Positions 7,451-15,508 are shown, counted from the first letter of the stretch. The stretch: 20,258 bases of DNA from CAYUJH01 sp964394585 (GCA_964394585.1 CAYMYI010000073.1:1-20258), one strand, 5' to 3'. Numbers and translations are program-made. Notes: generated by a model not told the origin, from the letters alone.

Positions 7451-7906
7451 CTACGGTTCTACCACCGCTAGCATTTCGGCAATACATACGGGCTTTGCTC
7501 CTCCTTCAATTTCAAAGGTGAGTTTAAACTTTGTTAGGGCGTTTTGGTCGCGGCGGTGCAAATCGAGCAGTTCGGCACGCATTCGGATTCGACTATTTAC
7601 GGGGACTTCTGCCATGAACCGCACTCTGTTCAGACCGTAATTTACACCTCGGGTAATATTTTCTAGTTTAAATATCTGATCTAAAAAGTACGGTGCCTGT
7701 GCCAACGTAAGAAAGCCATGGGCAATGGTCGATTTATGCGGCGATTCGTGTAAACACCGCTCAGCATCGGTATGAATCCACTGATAATCTTGTGTAGCAT
7801 CGGCAAATCGGTTAATCTGTTCTTGGGTAATCTGATGCCACTCAGAAACTCCTACTTCTTTTCCACAAAACTCCTCTAGCCCATCTATTCCATTAATTGT
7901 TATCAT
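7451..7906 (-). CDS. MaoC-like (R)-specific enoyl-CoA hydratase
   Basis: This is a 151-residue single hot-dog-fold MaoC dehydratase. ITQEQINRFADATQD followed by YQWIHTD contains the hydratase catalytic pair D40 and H45, and IAHGFLTLA (61-69) is the second conserved motif. Members hydrate trans-2-enoyl-CoA to (R)-3-hydroxyacyl-CoA, linking beta-oxidation with other acyl-CoA pools. The length fits single-domain PhaJ/MaoC proteins. I chose the ATG at 7906 (MITINGIDGLEEF). The frame stays open to 8050, but the extra 48 residues are not part of the fold and include a promoter-like element. The gene has its own upstream region and no obvious operon partner. Confidence 0.87.
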   Translation of the reverse strand: MITINGIDGLEEFCGKEVGVSEWHQITQEQINRFADATQDYQWIHTDAERCLHESPHKSTIAHGFLTLAQAPYFLDQIFKLENITRGVNYGLNRVRFMAEVPVNSRIRMRAELLDLHRRDQNALTKFKLTFEIEGGAKPVCIAEMLAVVEP

Positions 7907-8037
7907 ATACTTTAAAAGTGTTTTACTACGTCGTTTTATAATTAGGTTGATATACCACAATACAACAGGAAAAAGTAGCTCATTTCTCCGATTTTGAAGG
8001 CAACTACATATGAGAAAGTTACTCAGAAAAATGTAAA

Positions 8038-8063
8038 CAAAGCTACGCAAACCAATGGTTTAC
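8038..8063 (-). promoter_or_regulatory. Putative promoter with operator-like palindrome for the MaoC gene
   Basis: On the minus strand 8045-8038 reads TAGCTTTG, an exact TAnnTTTG -7 element. Just upstream of it, within the region between -33 and -7, AAACCA (8049-8054) and TGGTTT (8056-8061) form a 6-bp inverted repeat around one base. The 5' leader to the chosen ATG would be about 125 nt. The -33 match is weak. Confidence 0.35.
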
Positions 8064-8181
8064 TGAAAATTAAGATGTATTAATGATAGCTTACCACTGA
8101 GATGATGTAAGCATTTCTCTAATTTACTTCTATGGGTTTTGGGTAATATTACAAGAAGGCAACCTCCCTTACCACTTGAGG

Positions 8182-8922
8182 CTACGTATACCTTAGTAAA
8201 CCAACGCTGATATTATCTTTACCACCAGCATTATTCGCCGCTTCAATCAACTGATTAGCAGCCTGTTCTAGCGAAGGAGCGGCGGTTAAAATAGTGGTAA
8301 TTTCATCGGCTAGAATCATATCATTGAGTCCGTCAGAGCAAACTAACACGATATCGCCAGAATTTAAGGTAAGCGTGCCGGTCGAGACAGTCTCTTCTAA
8401 CGGTTCGTACGCTAACAGCACACGAGTTACGATATTTCGTTTGGGGTGGCGTTCTGCTTCTTCTGCTGTAATTGCGCCAGCATCTACTAAATCTTGTACG
8501 TACGAATGATCTTTGGTACACTGGTGTAGCTTCCCATTGCGTAGCAAGTATAAGCGAGAGTCGCCCAAATACCCATAAAACAGTTGGTTTTCATGTACCC
8601 AAGCCACTACTGCCGTAGTTCCCATTTCTTTGTACTGCGGTTCTTCGTTTGCCTTTTGCCGAATTGCTTGACTTGCTCGCTCAAAAGCCATTTGTATCAA
8701 TGTGGGTTTTCGCTCAAGAAATTTTTCTGGCTCAGCATGAGCATCTAGCGTGTGCAAAAGTTTCTCTAGGGCTATCTGAGAGGCAAGTTGCCCGCCGTAG
8801 TGCCCTCCCATCCCGTCGCAAACTACCACAAAATGTCCTAAATCATTTTTTGTTTCTCCGATCGCATCTTCGTTATCCGAACGCTCCTTTCCAACGTCTG
8901 TTTTTAAACAAGTTGCTACCAT
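8182..8922 (-). CDS. PP2C-family serine/threonine protein phosphatase
   Basis: This is a 246-residue soluble PPM/PP2C phosphatase of the short bacterial Stp/PstP type. The Mn/Mg-binding and catalytic motifs are all present: RSDNEDA (14-20), DGMGGHYGG (36-44), GDSRLYLLRNG (120-130), DHSYVQDL (138-145), CSDGLND (195-201) and GGKDNIS (233-239). It would remove phosphate from Ser/Thr residues in the cytoplasm. No Ser/Thr kinase is encoded in the window, so its partner must be elsewhere. It is divergent from a lipoprotein gene across 110 bp. That intergenic region contains a GTAATC-AA-GATTAC inverted repeat (8944-8957) and a further TGTAATC (8987-8993), which could coordinate the two genes. Confidence 0.93.
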   Translation of the reverse strand: MVATCLKTDVGKERSDNEDAIGETKNDLGHFVVVCDGMGGHYGGQLASQIALEKLLHTLDAHAEPEKFLERKPTLIQMAFERASQAIRQKANEEPQYKEMGTTAVVAWVHENQLFYGYLGDSRLYLLRNGKLHQCTKDHSYVQDLVDAGAITAEEAERHPKRNIVTRVLLAYEPLEETVSTGTLTLNSGDIVLVCSDGLNDMILADEITTILTAAPSLEQAANQLIEAANNAGGKDNISVGLLRYT

Positions 8923-8943
8923 ATAATCTGTAAGTATTTTTCT

Positions 8944-8957
8944 GTAATCAAGATTAC
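8944..8957. repeat. GTAATC inverted repeat in the PP2C/lipoprotein divergent region
   Basis: GTAATC (8944-8949) and GATTAC (8952-8957) are a perfect 6-bp inverted repeat with a 2-nt centre. TGTAATC occurs at 8943-8949 and again at 8987-8993, 44 nt apart, about four helical turns. On the minus strand the repeat also contains TAATCTTG, one base from the -7 consensus. An operator role is inference. Confidence 0.3.
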
Positions 8958-9032
8958 TAATTTACCGCGTTTCCTTTAGGTTTCCATGTAATCCATTATC
9001 TTTATTACACCATCTATTAAACGAAACTCCTT

Positions 9033-9767
9033 ATGAAAAAACTGCTTCTATACGTCGTTACTTTTATGTTTTTAGTAGGTTGCGGAGGCTCTTCTGAACA
9101 GTCTGCAGAACAAACCACTTCGGATAGCACTGTAAATGCTACTCCTACGGAAGTGCCCTCTGCCGAAGAAAGTACTTCTGCGGAAACGCCTACTTCTACT
9201 GGTGCTGTAAACGAGGCTGAAGATTGGATGTGTGTCCCCGGGCAACGAGTAGGAAAAATCACTCAAACAACTTCTGAAGCACAATTAATAGAGTTATATC
9301 TGCCCGAGAATGTAGTTACTGAAGAAATGCCCATTGGTGAGGGGCAATCGTTGCAGGTAACTAAAGTATATCCTAATACACCGAATGAGGCAACTATCAT
9401 TTGGAAAGAAGGGGAAGAATTGCAAACCCCAGAGCGCGTACTCATAGAGCAGGCAAATACAGCTTGGGTAACCCCTGAAGGTATCACTGTTGGCACTACC
9501 CTCGAAGAACTCGAAAAACTCAACGAAGGTCCGTTTAAACTTTTAGGGTTCGAGTGGGAATATGCCGGCACAGTTACCTCTTGGGAAGGAGGTGCACTTG
9601 CCGAGCCTTTGGCAATTGGAAAAGTGTTTACGCTGCAACTCGCTTCAGACAAAGCACCGGGCGATTCTTACGGCGAAATTATAGGAGAAGAAGAATTTGA
9701 TTCGGATTTACCCGCCATTCGAGATCGCGAACTCAAAGTAACAAGTATGGGCATTTTGTTCCAGTAA
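9033..9767 (+). CDS. Lipoprotein with Ser/Thr/Glu-rich linker and conserved C-terminal domain
   Basis: This is a 244-residue lipoprotein with signal peptide MKKLLLYVVTFMFLVGC and lipidated Cys17. Residues 18-62 are a low-complexity linker rich in S, T, E and A. The C-terminal domain (about 63-244) seems to have two lobes. The first is GQRVGKITQTTSEAQLIELY...PENVV with KVYPNTPNEATIIWKEG; the second is GITVGTTLEELEKLN...FKLLGFEWEYAGTVTSWEGG. I recognise this as a recurrent uncharacterised bacterial domain but cannot name a function. The residues after Cys (GGSSEQ) do not look like the acidic surface-export signal, so a periplasm-facing location is more likely. It faces the PP2C gene divergently and precedes the peptidoglycan-binding peptidase by 66 bp on the same strand, so these may be co-transcribed. 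Confidence 0.85.
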   Translation: MKKLLLYVVTFMFLVGCGGSSEQSAEQTTSDSTVNATPTEVPSAEESTSAETPTSTGAVNEAEDWMCVPGQRVGKITQTTSEAQLIELYLPENVVTEEMPIGEGQSLQVTKVYPNTPNEATIIWKEGEELQTPERVLIEQANTAWVTPEGITVGTTLEELEKLNEGPFKLLGFEWEYAGTVTSWEGGALAEPLAIGKVFTLQLASDKAPGDSYGEIIGEEEFDSDLPAIRDRELKVTSMGILFQ

Positions 9768-9833
9768 TATGATACAGAATCTTAATCAACTGTATTCAAC
9801 TCACACATTTTATCATTTTAAACTCAAATATTT

Positions 9834-10910
9834 ATGGAGGAAACAAAACACATAGGGCAAGTGCCTGTAGATGAAAATATCGGCAGTGTGCTAAAAAAAG
9901 GAGCAAAAGGAGAAGACGTAAAAGCCCTGCAAAGCTTATTGTACCAAATTGGATTTGGCGAAGAACTCAACTGGGATAAATACCAAGACGACGGCGACTA
10001 TGGTAGTGCTACAACTGCCGGTGTGAAGGCATTTGCCGAAAAAAATAATCTTGAGGGCGATGGGGAAACTGTTACACAAGAAATTGCCGAAGCATTAATG
10101 GAACGGTTCGACCAGCTCGACGAACTACAGCAGCTTTCAAAAGATTTGAAATCGGGAAAACTGGAAGAACATTACCGCAATGGCTCGGGGCACCGCGTTG
10201 CGATTGCCGCTATGCAAACCCTGCTGAACGAACTTGGCTACGGCGAACAGCTCAACTGGGATAAATACCAAAACGATGGGTTCTTTGGAAAAAGTAGTAT
10301 AGCCGCAGTAAAAGCCTTTGCCGCTGATAACGACATAGAAAGTAATGGCACTGTATTTACCGAAGATATGGCAAAGCTCGTGCTCGAAAAACTAACTCCT
10401 TTCTATGGCAAAGATTGGGATAAGCCTACCGATGTACAATCGAAATTAGAAGCAGGCGACTCGCCCTTGTTTGAGTACGAAAACGCTCGTTTCGTTGGTA
10501 AAAAGCTCATTGCTGATAAGGAGTTTAAACCTGCCCTCGACCGCATAGCCGGCTATGCTGAAAAGCACGATATCCTGATTCATGTAACTAGCTCGTTCCG
10601 CCCCGATGCCAATGTAAAAGGTGCCGTAGTGAAGCCTGCGCGCCGTTCTAACCATATGGTAGGGCATGCTTTTGACTTCAACCTTCGCTTTGGTGAAGGG
10701 CATACTTCGTGGGCTAATAACGCAATGATGAAACAATACCCCGATGTACCCGCCCCAGTGAAGGGCTTTATCGATGAAATCCGCAACGATCCTGGCTTGC
10801 GCTGGGGTGGCGACTTTAAGCCGATTGATGCCATCCATATCGACGATGGTTTCAACCAAAACCGCGATGCGTTTGATAAAAAATACAAAGAAATTCGCTC
10901 AGCGAAATAA
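9834..10910 (+). CDS. Peptidoglycan-binding M15-like peptidase without signal peptide
   Basis: This is a 358-residue protein. Residues about 19-93 and 117-189 are two homologous peptidoglycan-binding-like repeats. Each holds (E/Q)LNWDKYQ(D/N)DG followed by an aromatic residue, G and VKAFA. Residues about 215-355 resemble M15-type D,D-/L,D-peptidases. SNHMVGHAFDF supplies zinc ligands H274 and D281, IDAIHID supplies H335, and LRWGGDF (322-328) is also typical. It should cut stem peptides or cross-bridges of peptidoglycan. No signal peptide, membrane helix or lipobox is visible at MEETKHIGQVPVDENIG. Export would therefore need lysis, a holin-like or contractile route, or an unrecognised pathway. 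An intrinsic terminator follows. Alternatives are a prophage-derived endolysin or a domesticated one. Confidence 0.82.
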   Translation: MEETKHIGQVPVDENIGSVLKKGAKGEDVKALQSLLYQIGFGEELNWDKYQDDGDYGSATTAGVKAFAEKNNLEGDGETVTQEIAEALMERFDQLDELQQLSKDLKSGKLEEHYRNGSGHRVAIAAMQTLLNELGYGEQLNWDKYQNDGFFGKSSIAAVKAFAADNDIESNGTVFTEDMAKLVLEKLTPFYGKDWDKPTDVQSKLEAGDSPLFEYENARFVGKKLIADKEFKPALDRIAGYAEKHDILIHVTSSFRPDANVKGAVVKPARRSNHMVGHAFDFNLRFGEGHTSWANNAMMKQYPDVPAPVKGFIDEIRNDPGLRWGGDFKPIDAIHIDDGFNQNRDAFDKKYKEIRSAK

Positions 10911-10924
10911 GCTGCTTTTAATCC

Positions 10925-10957
10925 AGACCGAGGGTATACAAACTCTCGGTCTTTCTA
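10925..10957 (+). terminator. Rho-independent terminator after the M15 peptidase gene
   Basis: A 10-bp stem including one G-T pair (10925-10934 with 10943-10952) has an 8-nt loop TATACAAA and is followed by TTTCTATTC. It lies 14 nt after the stop codon. Confidence 0.75.
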
Positions 10958-10964
10958 TTCGCCA

Positions 10965-10995
10965 ATATCCGCCTCTATTTTCTGGAAGCGGATAT
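10965..10995. other. Second stem-loop upstream of the adenylate cyclase gene
   Basis: ATATCCGC (10965-10972) pairs perfectly with GCGGATAT (10988-10995) around a 15-nt loop. No T tract follows, so it is not a classical terminator. It could be an operator or an RNA element in the 159-bp gap before the cyclase gene. Confidence 0.35.
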
Positions 10996-11069
10996 ACGAA
11001 AGCTATCTTATTCTTACGCTATATTTATCGGTTAAGCCAAAATTCTACTACTCTCTAATTATCCATACC

Positions 11070-12566
11070 ATGAAATACCTCGGTATATTACTCTTTGTAG
11101 TGGCAACTACCATTGCTTCGTTCGCCCAATCGTTCAACGAAATACAAGCACAGTTCAAACAAGCCAAAAAAAATGGTGAAGATTCCCTTACGGCAGTATA
11201 TGCTATCCAACTGGGCAATGCCGCCTGGGAGTTGAACAAACAAAGAAGGCGCATCGTAGTTTCGTTCGAATCCGTTGAATATTACTACAAAGAAGGAATA
11301 CGCGCTGCTACCAATATTTCTGACACATTGCTCATTGGCTCGGCACACTTTCAACTAGCAAGGTTGTACGCTTCTCGAAGTAAAAAACCCTTTTTACAAA
11401 AAGCGTTATCTGAACTTGCCAAAGCTAGAAATTTATATGCAGCATCGAACGACACCATCCCCTTTGCAGAGGTACAATACGCGGCGGCAAAAATTAAAAT
11501 GAATTCGCGCGAATATGCCGATGCCGCCATCGCCATGATTGAAGCCATGGATTATTACGAAAAAGCCAAAGAGTTTGATAAAGCACAAGATTGTGCCCGC
11601 GACCTAGTTGATATTTTCCAGCGGCTTGGCAATACCAACAAAGCTGACTTTTACGAACAAGAAGCTGTACGGCTTTCAAATAGTTCGCGCGAACTTGCCC
11701 AACGCGATTTATTAATCCAGCTTAAAGAAGATAGCATTGCCATACAACAAAAAGATCTTGCTTTGAAAGAACAAGAGGTTGCGCGGCAAAAAACCGAAGC
11801 AGCCCTCCAAAAAGCTGAGGCCGCTCGGCAACGCAACAACTTCATTTATGCTATCATTATCATCATTATAAGTGTAATATCACTTGTGTTTGCCTTGAGG
11901 GCACAACGTAAAATTTCATCTAAGAAGAAAGAAGTTGAAAAACTACTCCTTAATATTCTGCCGAAAAAAACAGCCGAAGAACTGCGGCTAACCGGTACGG
12001 CTACACCACAATCGTATGCAAGGGTTACCGTACTTTTTACCGACTTCAAAGGCTTTACACAAGTTTCTGAAAAGATGACCCCCGTGGAAATTATTGAAGA
12101 ACTAGGCATCTGCTTTTCTGCCTTCGATGAAATCATCGAGAAAAACAACTTGGAGAAAATCAAAACCATTGGCGATGCCTACATGTGTGCCGGAGGAGTC
12201 CCCGAGCCTAACCAAAGCAACCCGATTGATGCTGCACGAGCTGCTTTAGCCATGCAAGAGTTTATGAAAAGGAGAATCGAAGAAAACCGTTTGCACGGTC
12301 GACCGATTTTGGAGCTACGCATAGGAATCCATACCGGGCCGGTAGTAGCTGGCGTGGTGGGGAAGAAAAAATTTGCATACGATATCTGGGGCGACGCGGT
12401 GAACATCGCCGCCCGAATGGAATCGAGCGGTGAGGCTAATAAAGTTAATGTTTCCGGAGAAACGTATTCATTGATTAAAGATCAGTTCGAATGCACGTAT
12501 CGGGGAAAAATCCCTGCAAAAAATAAGGGAGAAATCGATATGTACTTTGTAGAACGTGAGAAATAA
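11070..12566 (+). CDS. Class III adenylate cyclase with periplasmic helical-repeat sensor domain
   Basis: This is a 498-residue protein with signal peptide MKYLGILLFVVATTIASFAQ (cleavage after AQ20). Tetratricopeptide-like helical repeats run over about 25-200. A coiled coil covers about 208-255, a transmembrane helix 258-276, and a short signalling helix (KKKEVEKLLLNILPKKTAEEL) precedes the catalytic domain (about 316-495). Metal-binding D325 (LFTDFKGFT) and D369 (IGDAYM), purine-selecting K365 and D438 (KIKTIGD; YDIWGD), and transition-state N445 and R449 (AVNIAARM) are all present. The K/D pair indicates ATP, hence cAMP, rather than GTP. The sensor domain would lie in the periplasm and the cyclase in the cytoplasm, with two copies dimerising. 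The gene is convergent with the DUF4112 gene, with 8 bp between stops. Confidence 0.93.
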   Translation: MKYLGILLFVVATTIASFAQSFNEIQAQFKQAKKNGEDSLTAVYAIQLGNAAWELNKQRRRIVVSFESVEYYYKEGIRAATNISDTLLIGSAHFQLARLYASRSKKPFLQKALSELAKARNLYAASNDTIPFAEVQYAAAKIKMNSREYADAAIAMIEAMDYYEKAKEFDKAQDCARDLVDIFQRLGNTNKADFYEQEAVRLSNSSRELAQRDLLIQLKEDSIAIQQKDLALKEQEVARQKTEAALQKAEAARQRNNFIYAIIIIIISVISLVFALRAQRKISSKKKEVEKLLLNILPKKTAEELRLTGTATPQSYARVTVLFTDFKGFTQVSEKMTPVEIIEELGICFSAFDEIIEKNNLEKIKTIGDAYMCAGGVPEPNQSNPIDAARAALAMQEFMKRRIEENRLHGRPILELRIGIHTGPVVAGVVGKKKFAYDIWGDAVNIAARMESSGEANKVNVSGETYSLIKDQFECTYRGKIPAKNKGEIDMYFVEREK

Positions 12567-12574
12567 GTATCAGT

Positions 12575-13048
12575 TTATACAAAAAGCCATTCGATTAGCT
12601 TCCACGAAGCAAACCCGACCGCCATTAAAAACAAAAGCGTTCCTACTAAAAATACGATGAGTAGCCCTAACAAACTCTTGGCAGGTTCGCCGGGGTGTTC
12701 GGTCAGGTATTTCTGTGCTAGCGATAAATTCCGTTGGTTGGCTTTAAAGCCAAAATCGAAAATATCGCCGATGACGGGAATGCTCCCCACAAGATAATCG
12801 AGGAGCACATTGCCCAACATCCGAAGGAGTAGCGAAGTATTTGCCCCTTGCCGCACAAAACCAAATACGAGCGCTAATGAGATGAGCAGCGAAACCGTTT
12901 CCCCTGCAACAGGGATTAGCCCTAAGATAGGATCCAGCCCAAACCGAAAACCAGTACCGGGGATGGTAAATGCATTGTCGGTCAGTTTTACTAAGTTTTC
13001 GGCCCAAGATAGTTTTGGGTGAACAGAAGCATCTTTTTTCAAAAGCAA
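12575..13048 (-). CDS. DUF4112 membrane protein
   Basis: This is a 157-residue protein matching the DUF4112 family: NAFTIPGTGFRFGLDPILGL with IPVAGETV, then GNVLLDYLVGSIPVIGD and IFDFGFKANQRNL. The paired PVxGxxxD-like motifs (GLIPVAGE, GSIPVIGD) lie in hydrophobic stretches and typify the family. A further hydrophobic helix spans about 125-155. It is an inner-membrane protein of unknown function. It begins 12 nt after the purK stop on the same strand, so it is very likely the last gene of the purD-purK operon. Whether that linkage is functional is not known. Confidence 0.85.
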   Translation of the reverse strand: MLLKKDASVHPKLSWAENLVKLTDNAFTIPGTGFRFGLDPILGLIPVAGETVSLLISLALVFGFVRQGANTSLLLRMLGNVLLDYLVGSIPVIGDIFDFGFKANQRNLSLAQKYLTEHPGEPAKSLLGLLIVFLVGTLLFLMAVGFASWKLIEWLFV

Positions 13049-13060
13049 TAATTTTTTGGA

Positions 13061-14182
13061 TTAAGATTGGCTAATAACCCTTGCGTGGCGCTTCACCATT
13101 TCGATTTTATCGCGCAGTGCTTTGCGGTCTTCTTCCAAAATGGTGATATGCCCCATTTTACGATAGGGCTTGGTTACTTTTTTTCCATACAAATGCACAT
13201 ATACCCCTTCAATTTCCATGATGTCGTAAATTCCCTCGTACTTAGCAATCCCTTTGTGGAATGGTTCGCCGAGCAAGTTCACCATTGCCGAAGCGCCTCT
13301 CAGGCGCGTATCGCCTAGGGGAAGATTCAGAATAGCACGCCACAATTGAGTGTATTGAGAGGTATAGTTACCTTCAATTGTTTGGTGGCCACTGTTATGA
13401 GGGCGCGGGGCTACCTCGTTTACCAACACACTCCCCGATTTGGTTACAAACATTTCGACAGCGAGGATGCCCACCATTTCCAACTCTTCGATCAGCGCCT
13501 TGGCAATTTGAATAGCCTCTTTTTCTTTTTCTAACGGGATAGCGGCTGGCGTTATCAAGTAATCAACCAAGTTCTGTTCGTGGTATACCAACTCTACCGG
13601 AGGGAACACACTAACCGCTCCGCTTTCACTACGAGCGATGATTACCGAAATTTCTTTTTCAATATCTACGAGTCGCTCTAACACGCTAGGGGCATCAAAC
13701 CCTTTTGGTAGATCGGTAGGGTCGTTCAAGCGCACTACGCCTTTGCCATCGTAGCCACCTCTACCCAACTTTTGAAAAGCCGGCAGAAAATCTTTGTGGG
13801 CAATTAGCGACTCTTTGTTATTCACGAGCACAAAATCGGCTGTGGGGATTCCATGTTCGCGATAAAACTGCTTTTGTAAGCGTTTGTCTTGAATCATCTG
13901 AATTACAGAAGGTTGGGGGTAAACTTTCACCCCTACATTTTCCAACTCCATCAGTGCTTCAGTATTCACTGCCTCTATCTCAATAGTGATGAGGTCTAAA
14001 TCTTTTCCAAAATTGAAAACGGTATTGTAGTCGAGCAAGCTGCCTTGCATAAACTCAGTAGCAATGTGCTTACATGGAGCATGTGGGTCAGGATCCAACA
14101 CACGGACTTGTAAATTATAGTCGAGTGCCGATTGGAGGAGCATCCTGCCCAACTGGCCGCCCCCCAATATGCCTAATTTCAT
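13061..14182 (-). CDS. purK: N5-carboxyaminoimidazole ribonucleotide synthetase
   Basis: This is PurK, an ATP-grasp enzyme that converts AIR, bicarbonate and ATP to N5-CAIR in de novo purine synthesis. The start MKLGILGGGQLGRMLLQSA carries the family nucleotide-fold motif. QKLGRGGYDGKGV and EISVIIARS are typical of the ATP-grasp core, and EVAPRPHNSGHQTIEGNYTS is the diagnostic PurK motif. The length of 373 aa is normal. I placed the start at the ATG at 14182. An in-frame ATG at 14203 would add MKAFYNE and cannot be excluded. The gene lies 51 nt downstream of purD and 12 nt upstream of the DUF4112 gene. Confidence 0.95.
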   Translation of the reverse strand: MKLGILGGGQLGRMLLQSALDYNLQVRVLDPDPHAPCKHIATEFMQGSLLDYNTVFNFGKDLDLITIEIEAVNTEALMELENVGVKVYPQPSVIQMIQDKRLQKQFYREHGIPTADFVLVNNKESLIAHKDFLPAFQKLGRGGYDGKGVVRLNDPTDLPKGFDAPSVLERLVDIEKEISVIIARSESGAVSVFPPVELVYHEQNLVDYLITPAAIPLEKEKEAIQIAKALIEELEMVGILAVEMFVTKSGSVLVNEVAPRPHNSGHQTIEGNYTSQYTQLWRAILNLPLGDTRLRGASAMVNLLGEPFHKGIAKYEGIYDIMEIEGVYVHLYGKKVTKPYRKMGHITILEEDRKALRDKIEMVKRHARVISQS

Positions 14183-14233
14183 TTCGTTGTAAAAAGCTTT
14201 CATACAGATGAATACGTTTGAGGTTTAAAGAGG

Positions 14234-15508
14234 CTATAAATCGAAACCAATGTCTTTCCGATAATATGCCTTTTCGAATTGGATGTTCGAAAGGCGCCGA
14301 TATGCCTTTTCAAGGGCTTCTTCTTTGTCGGCTCCAAAGCCTGTAACTGCCAATACGCGCCCACCGCTCGTAACCACCTCACCGGTTTTATCAAGGGCTG
14401 TTCCGGCATGAAACACGAGCGTATCGTTCTGTTCGTCGGCAAGTCCGGTAATTACTTTTCCTTTTTCGTAGCTTTCTGGGTAGCCGCCAGAAGCCAGTAC
14501 TACTGTAGCCGCTGTCCCTTTTTTCGTTTCGAGGGTTACCTCGTTGAGCGTTCCCTTGGCAAGGTGACGGAATACCTCCACCAAATCGTTTTTAAGTTGA
14601 GGGATTACCGCCTGAGTCTCAGGGTCGCCCATGCGTACATTGTATTCAATTACATACGGCTCACCCCCTACGTTCATCAGTCCGCAGTAGAGAAAGCCTT
14701 TGTATCCAATATTTTCCTTTTTGAAACCTTCTATAGTCGGTTTTACTACTTTTTTTTCTACTTTCTTCATAAAATCAGCGGTAGCAAAAGGTACAGGAGA
14801 AATTGCGCCCATCCCTCCTGTATTCAAGCCCTCGTCGTTTTCGCCGATGCGCTTGTAGTCTTTCGCAGTGGGCAGTAGGGCGTAGTGTTCGCCATCGGTA
14901 AGCACAAATACAGAAAGTTCGATGCCTTTCAGATACTGCTCTACCAATACATGGCTGCTTGCCTCACCAAACTTCCCCCCGAGCATCTCGCGTAGCGCTT
15001 CTTTGGCTTCTTGCAGGCTTTCGGTGATGATCACCCCTTTGCCAGCAGCCAACCCATCGGCTTTAAGAACAAACGGAGCTGTTTGTGTTTCAAGGTAAGC
15101 CTCGCCTTCGGCTAGGGATGCTTTTGTAAAGGTTCGGGCTTTCCCTGTTGGAATGCCGTGGCGTTCCATGAATGCCTTGGAAAAATCTTTGCTGCCTTCA
15201 AGCCTTGCCCCTTGTTGGCTCGGTCCAATTAAGGCGATGTGCTGCAAATCGCTACGATTGGCAAAAAAATCGGCAATGCCTTCCACCAAAGGTGCTTCTG
15301 GACCTACCACTACCATTTCTATATTTTTTTCTACACAAAAGGAGGTTATCTCTTCAAAATCGGTAACGGAAATTGCCACATTTTCCCCCAAGTGTGCGGT
15401 TCCGGCATTTCCGGGGGCAATGTACACTTGGGTGGTATGCTCACTCTGCGCGATTTTCCAAGCAAACGTATGCTCTCTACCTCCAGAGCCTATCACTAAA
15501 ATATTCAT
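14234..15508 (-). CDS. purD: Phosphoribosylamine-glycine ligase (GAR synthetase)
   Basis: This is a full-length PurD of 424 residues, which joins 5-phosphoribosylamine and glycine using ATP, the second step of purine synthesis. The evidence is the N-terminal MNILVIGSGGREHTFAWKIA, GPEAPLVEGIADFF, VLKADGLAAGKGVII of the ATP-grasp core, GLNTGGMGAISP, and NVRMGDPETQAVIPQLK with the C-terminal metal and substrate loops. It heads the purD-purK-DUF4112 operon. A consensus -7 element lies about 47 nt upstream of the start. Confidence 0.97.
   Translation of the reverse strand: MNILVIGSGGREHTFAWKIAQSEHTTQVYIAPGNAGTAHLGENVAISVTDFEEITSFCVEKNIEMVVVGPEAPLVEGIADFFANRSDLQHIALIGPSQQGARLEGSKDFSKAFMERHGIPTGKARTFTKASLAEGEAYLETQTAPFVLKADGLAAGKGVIITESLQEAKEALREMLGGKFGEASSHVLVEQYLKGIELSVFVLTDGEHYALLPTAKDYKRIGENDEGLNTGGMGAISPVPFATADFMKKVEKKVVKPTIEGFKKENIGYKGFLYCGLMNVGGEPYVIEYNVRMGDPETQAVIPQLKNDLVEVFRHLAKGTLNEVTLETKKGTAATVVLASGGYPESYEKGKVITGLADEQNDTLVFHAGTALDKTGEVVTSGGRVLAVTGFGADKEEALEKAYRRLSNIQFEKAYYRKDIGFDL

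Noticed and set aside
7907..8050. N-terminal extension of the MaoC-like gene
   Set aside because: MaoC homologues begin near the ATG at 7906; the extension covers a promoter-like element.
9772..9795. ATACAG/CTGTAT hairpin after the lipoprotein gene at 9033-9767
   Set aside because: Only a 6-bp stem with a 12-nt loop and no T tract; too weak to call a terminator.
14279..14878. 199-codon plus-strand open frame opposite purD
   Set aside because: Antisense shadow of the clearly conserved purD gene; the translated product has no recognisable domain.
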